From Pseudopithomyces maydicus (lineage: Eukaryota; Ascomycota; Dothideomycetes; Pleosporales; Didymosphaeriaceae), in contig JANTUC010000001.1 in assembly GCA_026873275.1 (NCBI GenBank), forward strand, positions 930,001 to 994,000: a stretch of 64,000 nucleotides of DNA, in the 5' to 3' direction. The number at the start of each line of letters is the position of its first letter. Position 1 is the first letter of the stretch. A program made the position numbers and the translations under genes. Of the stretch, positions 55,864 to 64,000 are shown piece by piece. The notes beneath the pieces are model-generated. The model saw nothing but the letters and a program-made list of their open reading frames with translations, ran no database searches and was not told the DNA's origin.

Positions 55864-58275
55864 ATGCGCAGCTCAATGACTTTTTCCGCGCGGGCCTGGC
55901 ACGGCGCTGGCAATGGAGCTCTCTTCGCGCAGATACAACCCCGGATGCACCAGGCGTCGCCCTGGATATCGCGCTCGCTCGCCTCGTCATCCAAGTCTCC
56001 GATTCTCTCGCGCGCACAGCACCTAAAACAAACGCAAACGCCCCCCCAGACGCCGTCCCGCCCGACTTCAATAGCCCTGCCCGTGGGCACGACACGGCAG
56101 AATGCACTCGGCCATCCGACCCGCGCATTCGGCGCGTCCAAGGCGCTGTTGGAGGCCCAGCAGGACGGGAAACCGCCGGCAAGAGCGCGAAAGTCATACA
56201 GACAGGAGATGGCCGAGAAGGGCGTGCTGAATGTAGAGGAGCACGAAGGCGAGCAAGAGGACATGGGCTTCGCCAAGTCTGAAAAGGCGAATGCAGCGGC
56301 CCAGGTCAACCTCAGCGCAAAGCTCTCCAAGGACGGTGCTTCGGCGGGCAAGTCCGGAGGCATGCAGGAGATGTGGCGCCTGATCAAGATTGCAAGCCCC
56401 GAGGCAAAGACGCTGTCGTGGGCCTTCGTCTTCCTGCTCATGTCCTCCGCCGTCAGCATGTCGGTGCCCTTTTCCATTGGCAAGATTCTGGATATTGCAA
56501 CACAGCCTGAAGGCTCCAAGGAGCTCCTGTTTGGCATGGACATCAATACTTTCTACGCTGCTCTCGCTGGCGTGCTCGCCGCAGGCGCTGCATGCAACTT
56601 TGGTCGTATCATCATTCTCCGCGTTGTCGGAGAGCGTATCGTCGCCCGTCTCCGCTCGCAGCTCTACCGCAAGACCTTCGTCCAAAACGCCGAGTTCTTC
56701 GATGCCAACAGGGTCGGCGATCTCATCTCTCGCCTTGGCTCGGACACAATCATCGTTGGAAAAGCTATCACCCAAAACTTGTCAGATGGTCTTCGCTCCA
56801 TGGTCGCTGGTGCTGCCGGTTTTGCCATGATGGGTTGGGTCAGCTTGAAGCTCACGGGTATCCTTGCCACTATTGGTCCTCTGGTCGCAGTCTCCGCCTT
56901 CCTCGCCGGTCGTCAACTACGTAATCTCAGCCGTAAGATCCAAAAGAATCTGGGAACTCTGACCAAGGTTGCTGAAGAGCGCTTGGGCAACGTTCGTACC
57001 GCGCAGGCATTCGCTGGTGAGGTTCAGGAAACGGGACGCTACAATCGCCAAATCAAGAGAATCTTCGCGCTTGGAAAAAAAGAAGCATACGTCGCTGCCA
57101 CATTCTTTGGAACAACTGGTCTTATGGGTAATCTAACTGTCATTGCTGTGCTCTACGTTGGAGGTGGCATGGTCAAATCAGGAGCTATCACCATTGGTGA
57201 ACTATCTTCGTTCCTGATGTACACGGCATATGCAGGCTCCAGTATGGTCGGTCTTTCGGGTTTCTGGGGCGAAATGATGAAAGGTGTCGGAGCTGCCAGC
57301 CGTCTCTTCGAGCTGCAGGACCGCCAACCCACACTCTCTCCTACCAAGGGACTGCCTGTCAAGTCTGCGAGGGGTCCGATCGAATTCAAAAACGTATCCT
57401 TCAGCTACCCTACGCGACCCAAGGTCAACATTTTCAAAGACCTCAACTTCAAGATAGAACAGGGTATGAACGTTGCTATCGTTGCGCCCAGCGGTGCTGG
57501 AAAGTCGACAGTAGCCAGCCTACTATTGCGGTTTTACATCCCCACCGAGGGAACCATCACAATTGACGGTCAGGACATCACAGCCTTGAACGCGAAACAA
57601 TTGAGGCGAAAGATTGGATACGTAGGGCAGGAGCCAGTGCTGTTCTCCGGTACTGTTGCGGAGAACATCGCTTATGGTGTGCCCAACGCGACACGTGCTG
57701 AAATCGTTGCCGCCGCTCGCAAGGCCAATTGCCAGTTCATCAGTGACTTTGTAAGTAGCATATACTGGTATCGCCATTGCTGTACTAACAACGCATAGCC
57801 CGACGGTCTTGAAACCCATGTTGGTGCACGAGGCACTCAACTTTCTGGTGGACAGAAGCAACGAATAGCGATTGCAAGAGCACTCATCAAGCAGCCTGAC
57901 ATTCTCATTCTCGATGAAGCCACCAGCGCTCTGGACGCCGAATCGGAAACCCTGGTAAACCAGGCATTGGGCAAACTCCTCCAAGAAAAGAACACTACTA
58001 TCAGCATTGCGCATCGTCTCTCTACCATTAAGCGATCCGATCGCATCATCTGTATCAGCGCGGATGGAAAGGTCGCCGAGGAGGGCTCTTACGAAGAACT
58101 TTCGTCTAACCCGGATGGTGCCTTCAGCAAGCTCATGGAATGGCAATTGTCTGGAGGAGAGGCAAAAGCACCACACATCGACAGCCCTCGACCCACAGAG
58201 GTGGAGGAGATCGAGCAAGAATTGGCAGAGACTGCGGAGGAAGAGGAGGCCGAGCGGGTCAAGCGAAACACGTAG
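55864..58275 (+). CDS. MDL1: Mitochondrial half-ABC transporter (MDL1/ABCB10 type)
   Basis: Two exons, 55864-57750 and 57799-58275, 48-bp intron; 787 aa. Family members sit in the inner mitochondrial membrane as homodimers; yeast Mdl1 exports peptides from matrix proteolysis. The first 180 residues include a presequence rich in Ser, Arg and Ala. The transmembrane domain spans roughly residues 185-470 (TLSWAFVFLLMSSAVSMSVP first). The nucleotide domain has APSGAGKST (Walker A; the first Gly is Ala), the Q-loop IGYVGQEPVLFSG, signature TQLSGGQKQR, Walker B DILILDEATSALD and the H-loop SIAHRLST. The tail ends in an acidic stretch (EELAETAEEEEAERVKR-like). ATM1-type transporters are excluded by overall length and the MDL1-like linker EFKNVSFSYPTRP. 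Confidence 0.9.
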
Positions 58276-58785
58276 TGTAGAGTACAGGTTCTCTCTACGC
58301 GACAACAGGGTATTGAGGGTATGATGGTGACGCAAAAGCGATGGATTGTCGGATGTTGGCAATGCTGAGACCCACCTTTTGCACTCCATCTGCGAAAATT
58401 GACCGGCGGGTTGCGAGTAGAGGCAAGATTAACAAGCTGCCTCTCTCGCTGCGTCGGTCAGGAGATGGCTCGGTTCCTCCCGGAATCCTACAGCAGCGTG
58501 CAGCGAAAAAAATAAGCCTTGTCTGTCAAGCACCAGTCAGCAGTTGGCGACTGGGTAAAGGTGGCGCCACTTTCGCGATGCGAGTCACCCCATCTCACGA
58601 GCCTCATCTGTTTCCCAACGCAACACCATCAGGATATCCATCACGGCGTTTGGGACCACATAGAGCAAGCGAACATGTCTACATTGTATATTAGTCTCCT
58701 CTCCTTTGATACCTAGCATCAGCATCAGCAAAATACACATTTCGACAGCACCTTTGAGTGATTCAACCAATTCAATCCATTTGCC
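58276..58785. other. Intergenic between MDL1 and a small gene
   Basis: 0.5 kb without recognised genes; 3' flank of MDL1 and upstream region of the 87-aa gene. Confidence 0.45.
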
Positions 58786-59049
58786 ATGTCTAGCTTCGGA
58801 TTCTACGCTTTCGGAGCCGCGTATGGGTCCAATTCGCAGATGCTGGATTGTGCCAGTACGCCGCACATGCATTACTATTCCGACGAAACTTTCCACTTCA
58901 AGGAGTGGCTCCACCTCGACAGCCTGTCCACGAAGGGTTCCGCAACCAGAAGTAGTGCCGCGAGGAGAAACAGCTTATTCAGCCTCCATCGCAAAGCATC
59001 ACATAAGCAGGTGACTATTGCCCTCATAGAGTTCCGCTACCAGAGCTGA
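58786..59049 (+). CDS. Small uncharacterised protein, 87 aa
   Basis: Single ATG-started exon (AACCAATTCAATCC precedes it). The N-terminal half is rich in aromatic and His residues (FYAFGAAYGSNSQMLDC, HMHYYSDETFHFKEWLHL), the second half is basic and Ser-rich (SSAARRNSLFSLHRKAS, with RRNS and RKAS phosphorylation-type sites). No signal peptide, membrane helix or known domain. Its distinct non-random composition and position between two conserved genes make it a likely lineage-specific gene, but expression data would decide. Confidence 0.5.
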   Translation: MSSFGFYAFGAAYGSNSQMLDCASTPHMHYYSDETFHFKEWLHLDSLSTKGSATRSSAARRNSLFSLHRKASHKQVTIALIEFRYQS

Positions 59050-59267
59050 CCCTTAGCGTGGCAGGCTACGAATTAAGTGGTGTGAAGGGTGCTCGGTCTC
59101 GACGGATTCCAACGTGTAAGCGCGAAGTGGTGATGTCATGGGCAGCCATTGAAAGCCGCCATGCATGGCTCTGGACGCGTTCGACGTGTGTAATAAAGAC
59201 GTGATGGCATGGTTTGACGCGCATCACTCGCCATTGTGAAAATCATACAAATACCTTTTACGAGACC

Positions 59268-60046
59268 ATGTTCGGTCCTGCATCACGCGCAGCGCTACGA
59301 GGTATCCACCGACGAGCAACGACACAGCTTCCAACACGCACCTTTCCGATCGCACATCAAGCAGCTTTGTTTCACAGTAGTGGGAAAATGGAGTCGAAGA
59401 AGGTAGAGGAGTTCAAGAGCGCGGGTAACAGGCAGGATGCGCCACCCAAGCACGAGGCGGTGTACTTCAAGGGATTGATGAGTGAAAAGAGGGCATTTGG
59501 GGACTTCAGGACGGTGCTGCATACGGGACTCTACTCGCAGATTGTCGCCATGGAGGTCCCAGTTGGAGGCGAGATTGGTGACGAAGTACGACCCCCTCGA
59601 TGTACCTATTCTCTGCAATTCATCCGAACATACATATACTGCACACACATACACACAAACATGCTACACTGCAACAAAACTTGCTGTTCTACACGAACAA
59701 GGCGCTGACAACACACTAGGTCCATCTCGTCGATCAAGTGCTACTCTTCACATCTGGAAAAGGCCTCGCGACGGTCGCAGGAAAAGACCAGGAAATCTCG
59801 GCCGGCGACGTCGTGGTGGTACCAGCAGGCACACAGCACCAATTCGTGACGCGAGGGGATCAACCTCTGGAATTGATCACGGTGTATGCGCCTGCCGAGC
59901 ACGACCCGAAGACGGTGCACAAGACGAAGGAGGAGGGTGACAAGGAAGAGGATGAGGGGAAGGACGAAGCGCCCGAGTGGAGCCACCAGAGCAAAGCTGA
60001 GAACGAGAAAAAGGGACTAGTGAAAGAGAGTGGGAAATACGACTAG
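59268..60046 (+). CDS. Cupin-domain protein with mitochondrial presequence, bacterial-type family
   Basis: Two exons, 59268-59585 and 59720-60046, 134-bp intron; 214 aa. The first 40 residues (MFGPASRAALRGIHRRATT..., few acidic residues, then ALFHSSG) look like a mitochondrial targeting sequence. The core is a single cupin barrel: GEIGDEVHLVDQVLLFTSG as metal motif 1 and GDVVVVPAGTQHQFVTRGD as motif 2, then LITVYAPAEHDPKTVHKTK. This last segment (Y-[AS]-P-x-E-H...T-V-H-K-T-K) closely follows a bacterial family of small single-barrel cupins. Catalytic role unknown; a metal-dependent isomerase or storage fold is possible. A charged Lys/Glu tail is added in this protein. Confidence 0.78.
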
Positions 60047-60283
60047 GTTGTTCTGTACACGGATGGACAGAGGATTAAGTGGAGTGGATTTGCGGGAAGT
60101 GGGGGTACGATGGCGACATGTTGCGCGAGGAGAAGTGTTGCAGTGGAGCTAGCTGGCAATGTCTGTGTCCGACTAAAGGACGGCGTGTAATAAATTGCAA
60201 TTGCGATGACGGTGGAATTGGAATCCAACGGTGATTTACCAATGTCCTTAGATGATCAGATAGCCATGCAATACGAGGAGCGC

Positions 60284-60292
60284 ATCTGATAA
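60284..60292 (+). promoter_or_regulatory. ATCTGATAA, SreA-type GATA site 1
   Basis: Perfect match to ATCWGATAA, about 1.6 kb before the oxidoreductase start. A near match (ATCAGATAG) lies about 30 bp upstream. Confidence 0.55.
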
Positions 60293-60615
60293 ACCCCACA
60301 TTTACCGAGCTCACGAACCGCTGGTTCACTGATTGTCCCGAGATCCAGTTCCCGACATGGCACCGCAGCGGCTGGCGCCCCACCGACCCAGGAACCATCC
60401 GAGGGTCCTGATCGCACAGCCTGCGTGTGCCGCTGGAATCTCGGGCTGCCGTGTAGCAGAGTCATTGTTTGTATCTTTAGTCAGAGACATGAGTACTGCT
60501 GCTTCCGTAGACCAGTATCATGCACGTCTCACTTGTCTGTGGATCCACACTGCAGGAGAGGAAAAAAAAACTGCACGTCCGACTGACAGCAGCCCCGCGC
60601 CGTGGTTCGCAGGGC

Positions 60616-60624
60616 ATCTGATAA
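60616..60624 (+). promoter_or_regulatory. ATCTGATAA, SreA-type GATA site 2
   Basis: Perfect ATCWGATAA match, 52 bp before site 3. Confidence 0.55.
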
Positions 60625-60676
60625 AAATTGATGAGGCATGAGTAACAGATTCTCGGGTTCTCAGTCAGATGACAAG

Positions 60677-60685
60677 ATCAGATAA
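60677..60685 (+). promoter_or_regulatory. ATCAGATAA, SreA-type GATA site 3
   Basis: Perfect ATCWGATAA match, followed by GGG. Confidence 0.55.
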
Positions 60686-61618
60686 GGGTGGGGACTGGGT
60701 GCTGGGTTAGCCCAGACCAGCAGAAGGAATTTGGTACGCCAGAAGAAACTTGCAGCGGGCATGCTAGATACCGGTAGTCGGTTTCGACGGGAGGAGCTCC
60801 CGTGCGGCTGCGTGAAGCCGACGAGGGTGAGCATCTCAAGCACACGGGTTCAAGTACTACGAAATACGTGCGCATGCTGAATGTGGAAATGGATACGTTC
60901 AAGCACCCAACGGCATCTCGCAACTGAAGCTTCTTGTGTGGGGCCGCTACTGTACCCCAGCGCATGGTGAGCACCCGGGTAACGGCGGTGTGTTGGGTGC
61001 AGCATCGGGGCTTCAGGCTTCGGGCTTCAGCGCTAGAGAAGGCTGCTTTGCAGCAGGCAGAGATGGTACGTTGATGCTGCCATGGTTTGGGATGGTTTGG
61101 AAAGGGTGCGGTCGGACCAAAGTTGAGGCAGTGGTCCGATTCGAGACTGACCATGGCGCGTCGTCTTGCGAGAGGTGAAAGGGGAGGGGCGCACGTCTCC
61201 GGCCGCTTCTAGAGAGGTTCCCAAACGGAGGGCGGAATCGGCCGGCGCAGCTGTTGGGGGCTTTCGCTGGAAAGGCTGGAAGAATGCTCGTCCAGCGCGG
61301 CGAAAGCAGGGCGGCCGGCAGACTTCCGCGGCTCGGCTACGCACCGCGCCATCTGAGGAGAAAGAGAGGCTCTGGGCGATGCCGGTGAGTAGCGAGGACC
61401 CGCCGCCCAAGCTCGTCATCAACACCCCATTTCTCCTCCCGCTGCTGCATCCTCCTACAATACACATATCTTGCCAGCGCCCGCCCCTGTCCGCTGGCCT
61501 CTCTCTGTCTCTCCCACCGTGTCGCTTCCCAGGACTTCTCACGCGCTCCGGCTGTCACTCTTTGCACGTCTGCCAACCGGTAAGTGTGCGCCAGCAGCCA
61601 ATCCGCATTCACCCCACG

Positions 61619-61641
61619 ATCAGATAACGAATTTATCTGAT
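61619..61641. promoter_or_regulatory. Inverted pair of ATCAGATAA sites beside a CCAAT box
   Basis: ATCAGATAA at 61619-61627 and its complement TTATCTGAT at 61633-61641, 5 bp apart, with a third one-mismatch copy at 61647-61655. CCAAT lies 16 bp upstream (61598-61602). CCAAT-complex/HapX and SreA together control iron genes in ascomycetes, so the arrangement suggests iron control; binding is inferred from motifs. Confidence 0.6.
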
Positions 61642-61898
61642 GGCCGTTATCTGACGCACATTGCACGAACCCAACCGCTTACCCAAGCATGCACCGACGC
61701 TTCACAAGCAGTGCAGCGCCGTGCAGCGCCGTGCAATTCATCCAGAGCACCTCGTCCTCGAGTGACGTTTTCCTGACTCAGACTTGCTAACATGGTAGCG
61801 CTGCAGCCAGCGTCTTTGTCGCGCCTCAAAAAGCGCCCGTCCTCCTCCTCCGCCGCCGCCGCCTGCCCTCCCGCTTCCTCACCTACACACATCCCACA

Positions 61899-63903
61899 AT
61901 GGACGACCACCGCACCATCCCCACCACCGCCACCTCGCACCCGCACGATCCGATTCCTTCCGAGCCGCGCGCCATACCCGAGCTCACCCTGAAGCCCGCC
62001 AGTCCGCGCGACACCCACGAGCACACATCGCCGCAGTCGCTCGGCGAGTCCATGGTATGGAGCAACACCAGCAGCGACGACTCCGAGGCGCCCCTGACCC
62101 CAAACACCGAGCCTGAGCGCCAGATGGACGAGATCACAGACAAGCTGCAGGACCTGCCCGTCGCTACCGTCAATTTCAACGACCAGCCGCGGCCCCGTCG
62201 CGCCTCTACCACCCTCATCTCAGAGAACCCATCCGACATCCGCCGGATACTGGGCGATGGCGAGACGGCCACAAAGCTCATCAGCCAATGCTGCGGCGGC
62301 GGCTGCTGCTTGCTCAAAACATTGGCCCCGGATACCACTTCGCCGACCTTCCTGCCCGTCGTCATTCCCGACAACCGCGCCTTTCGCAGCCTGAACCTGC
62401 GCCTCGGCCCCCTGGCTCTCGACAGCGAGCTCACAGACACGACCCCGCTACCTCCGGTGAACATGTCCTTCGAGAAGGCGCCTGCCGAGACCGAACACAT
62501 TAGCACTGTTCACAAAGTGCCTCCGAAATACGTCAAGCCGCATCCCCCCTACGATGTGTACTCAGCTCCCTTGTACCACGCTCGCGAATTGACAAAGCCC
62601 GGTGCTGAGAAGAGGACCTTCCACTTCGACATCGATGTCACCGACTACCCCGACGAGGGAGGTGTCGACTTCAAGGTCGGAGGAGCGATTGGCATATGCC
62701 CGCCGAACTCGCAAGAGATTGTCGATGAACTGTTTGATGTACTTTGTATACCCAAGTTTGTTCGGGACAAGAGCGTCACCCTGAAGACCTTCAGCGGCCG
62801 TTGGCCGACCATTTGGGGAGAGGACCAAGCTCGCGAGCTGGTGACAACGCGCCGGGAACTACTTACTTGGTGCGCAGACTTGCAGTCATTCCCGCCTACC
62901 AAGAATCTCCTCCGCGTTATGGCCGAATACGCCGATGCACCAAACGAGAGAAAGATACTCATGTACCTCTGCTCCGCTCAGGGACAGGCTGCCTTTTGCG
63001 ACCTCCGAACCACATCCCACCTCACAATCGCCCAATTGCTGAGCGCGTTCCCGTCCGCAAGACCTCCGCTACCTGCTCTTCTTTCCATCTTGAACCAGCT
63101 CATGCCGCGTTTCTATTCGCTTTCGAACGATCCGCACATCTCTTCTGCCCGCCCCGGTCTGCCCGGCAACCGCCGTCTGATCGAGTGCGCCGTCACTGTC
63201 CACGAAGCCCCTGATTGGCACACCGAGGATGGCTCACGCACGGGCGTAGGCAGTGGTTTCATGGAACGCCTTGCACACGCATTCATCAAGGCCGAGAACG
63301 AGGGTATCGATCCTTCCAGCGTGCTCGACCTCCGCGTGCCCATGTTCCGTGGTCTCATGTCTAACCCGCTCTCACGCCAGTTCGGTGGAGATGGTCCCAT
63401 GGTGCTCATCGGTGCTGGCGTTGGCATGGCTCCCTTCCGCGGTTTCATCCTGAACCGCCTGAAGAACGCCAACTGCGCCAACAAGATCTGGCTCATTCAG
63501 GGTGTCCGTGACTCCATGGTCGACGAGCTCTATTCAGGCGAGCTGGGCGACCACGAGCGCGAGATTAAAAAGGTGGTTCAGAGCCGCAAGGTCAAGGTCG
63601 GCCAGAGCGACGCCAAATACGTCCAAGATGAGGTTCGTCTCCAGGCTGACATTGTCTGGTTCGTCATCAACGCGCTGGACGGTCGCATCTTTGTGTGCGG
63701 CAGCAGCAAGGGCATGGGCGAGGGTGTCGAGAAAGCACTCGTCGATGTGGCCATGCAGAAGGGGGTATCAGCGAAGCTGAAGCCCATGAGTTCTGGTCCA
63801 AGAAGAAGGAGGACGGACAGTACATTGCTGTATGTCTCCCTCCCCCTGTGTTCCTACACCATCATAAACGGAAAACTAACTATTTCTCTAGGAGACTTGG
63901 TAA
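61899..63903 (+). CDS. FAD/NADPH oxidoreductase of the cytochrome P450 reductase family lacking the FMN domain; one frame break
   Basis: Exons 61899-63829 and 63892-63903; 647 aa when one base is restored. The first 230 residues are disordered with a Cys cluster (SQCCGGGCCLLKT) instead of a flavodoxin domain. The rest is the ferredoxin-reductase half: KTFSGRWPTIWGEDQA in the FAD-domain insertion, MPRFYSLSNDPHI (R-x-Y-S, FAD binding), VLIGAGVGMAPFRGFILNRL (NADPH loop), IWLIQGVRDSMVDELY, and FVCGSSKGMGEGVEKAL. The protein ends in Trp (ETW), the residue that stacks on FAD in reductases of this family. Frame slips at G5 (63761-63765); G6 gives MQKGGISEAEAHEFW and joins exon 2 in phase. Electron acceptor unknown. 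The upstream GATA sites suggest a link to iron. Confidence 0.85.
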
Positions 63904-64000
63904 ACCCACCCCACCTTTGCATTCCACTCCGGTCCGCAACCCCTGCAATCGACCTCCTGTACATACGCGTCCGCGTACGCTCTCGCTTACGCACACGCAC
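63904..64000. other. 3' flank of the oxidoreductase gene
   Basis: Short flank after the TAA stop, pyrimidine-rich, running to the window edge. No feature seen. Confidence 0.4.

Larger units (their letters stand above)
60047..61898 (+). promoter_or_regulatory. Long leader/promoter of the FAD oxidoreductase gene with clustered ATCWGATAA sites
   Basis: 1.85 kb with no protein gene I can support. It has five perfect ATCWGATAA sites (60284, 60616, 60677, 61619, 61633 inverted), a near match (TTATCTGAC, 61647-61655) and a CCAAT box at 61598-61602. A probable 5'-UTR intron runs from GTAAGT at 61580 to the TAG ending at 61798, with branch sequence TGCTAAC eight bases upstream, so the last two sites would be intronic. 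ATCWGATAA is the published consensus of the iron-responsive GATA repressors SreA/SRE/Urbs1. Confidence 0.65.

Noticed and set aside
57523..58389. 288-codon minus-strand open frame opposite the MDL1 nucleotide-binding domain
   Set aside because: Shadow of the Walker B/signature coding region; no domain and no plausible start or promoter.
61883..62506. 207-codon minus-strand open frame
   Set aside because: Lies opposite the disordered N-terminus of the FAD oxidoreductase, which is GC-rich; composition is typical of antisense.
14646..63903. Treating each frame-broken gene as a true pseudogene
   Set aside because: Flanking protein segments remain highly conserved, splice phases are all kept, and every break can be repaired by one base at a homopolymer, so sequence error is the simpler reading. 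Only the STTPGL-repeat gene has an additional in-frame stop.

Overview
The window is nuclear DNA of a filamentous ascomycete. Compact coding genes are split by short spliceosomal introns (about 45-90 bp, GT-AG with two GC-AG cases), and tRNA genes carry introns. Typical Pezizomycotina families are present: an AA9 lytic polysaccharide monooxygenase, a rhodopsin-domain membrane protein, a large CorA-like protein with ascomycete-type N-terminal region, GPI-anchored and thaumatin/BYS1-like secreted proteins. The style suggests Dothideomycetes, probably Pleosporales, but that placement is an inference from gene content and not a measured result.

Layout. 0-13.3 kb is a housekeeping block: a PH-domain protein (cut by the left edge) divergent from the ribosome-maturation GTPase EFL1, then an F-box protein and a 1,489-residue CorA-like protein. 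At 13.6-13.8 kb two intron-containing tRNA genes (Ile-AAT, Glu-CTC) lie 6 bp apart on the minus strand. 14.6-41.8 kb is looser accessory DNA with long gene-poor stretches around secreted or membrane proteins (AA9, beta-propeller, rhodopsin-like, BYS1-like, GPI-anchored) plus three conserved intracellular genes (Mg-chelatase-like, NAD kinase, centrin-like EF-hand). 41.8-64 kb is dense again: an RFTS-domain protein of possible heterochromatin function, an aminoglycoside-phosphotransferase-fold kinase, mitochondrial EF-Tu divergent from 3-hydroxyisobutyryl-CoA hydrolase, an epoxide-hydrolase-like enzyme, a Mid2-like surface protein, an RNA 3'-phosphate cyclase, the mitochondrial half-ABC transporter MDL1, a mitochondrial cupin of bacterial look, and an FAD/NADPH oxidoreductase lacking the FMN domain.

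Three results deserve most attention. (1) At least six otherwise well-conserved genes are broken by a one-base slip. Each slip can be placed on a short homopolymer run, and restoring one base brings every exon phase into register. This looks like systematic homopolymer miscalling in the assembly rather than six independent pseudogenes. (2) The 1.85-kb leader of the oxidoreductase at 61.9 kb holds five perfect copies of ATCWGATAA, the SreA/SRE/Urbs1 iron-regulator site, two of them as a close inverted pair beside a CCAAT box inside a probable 5'-UTR intron. (3) The two translational GTPases in the window, EFL1 and mitochondrial EF-Tu, both have a tiny exon at the P-loop.

Several genes act in mitochondria (EF-Tu, HIBCH, MDL1, the cupin), but apart from the EF-Tu/HIBCH shared promoter nothing indicates that they form a functional cluster. 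I see no biosynthetic cluster, CRISPR array, virus or intact transposon.
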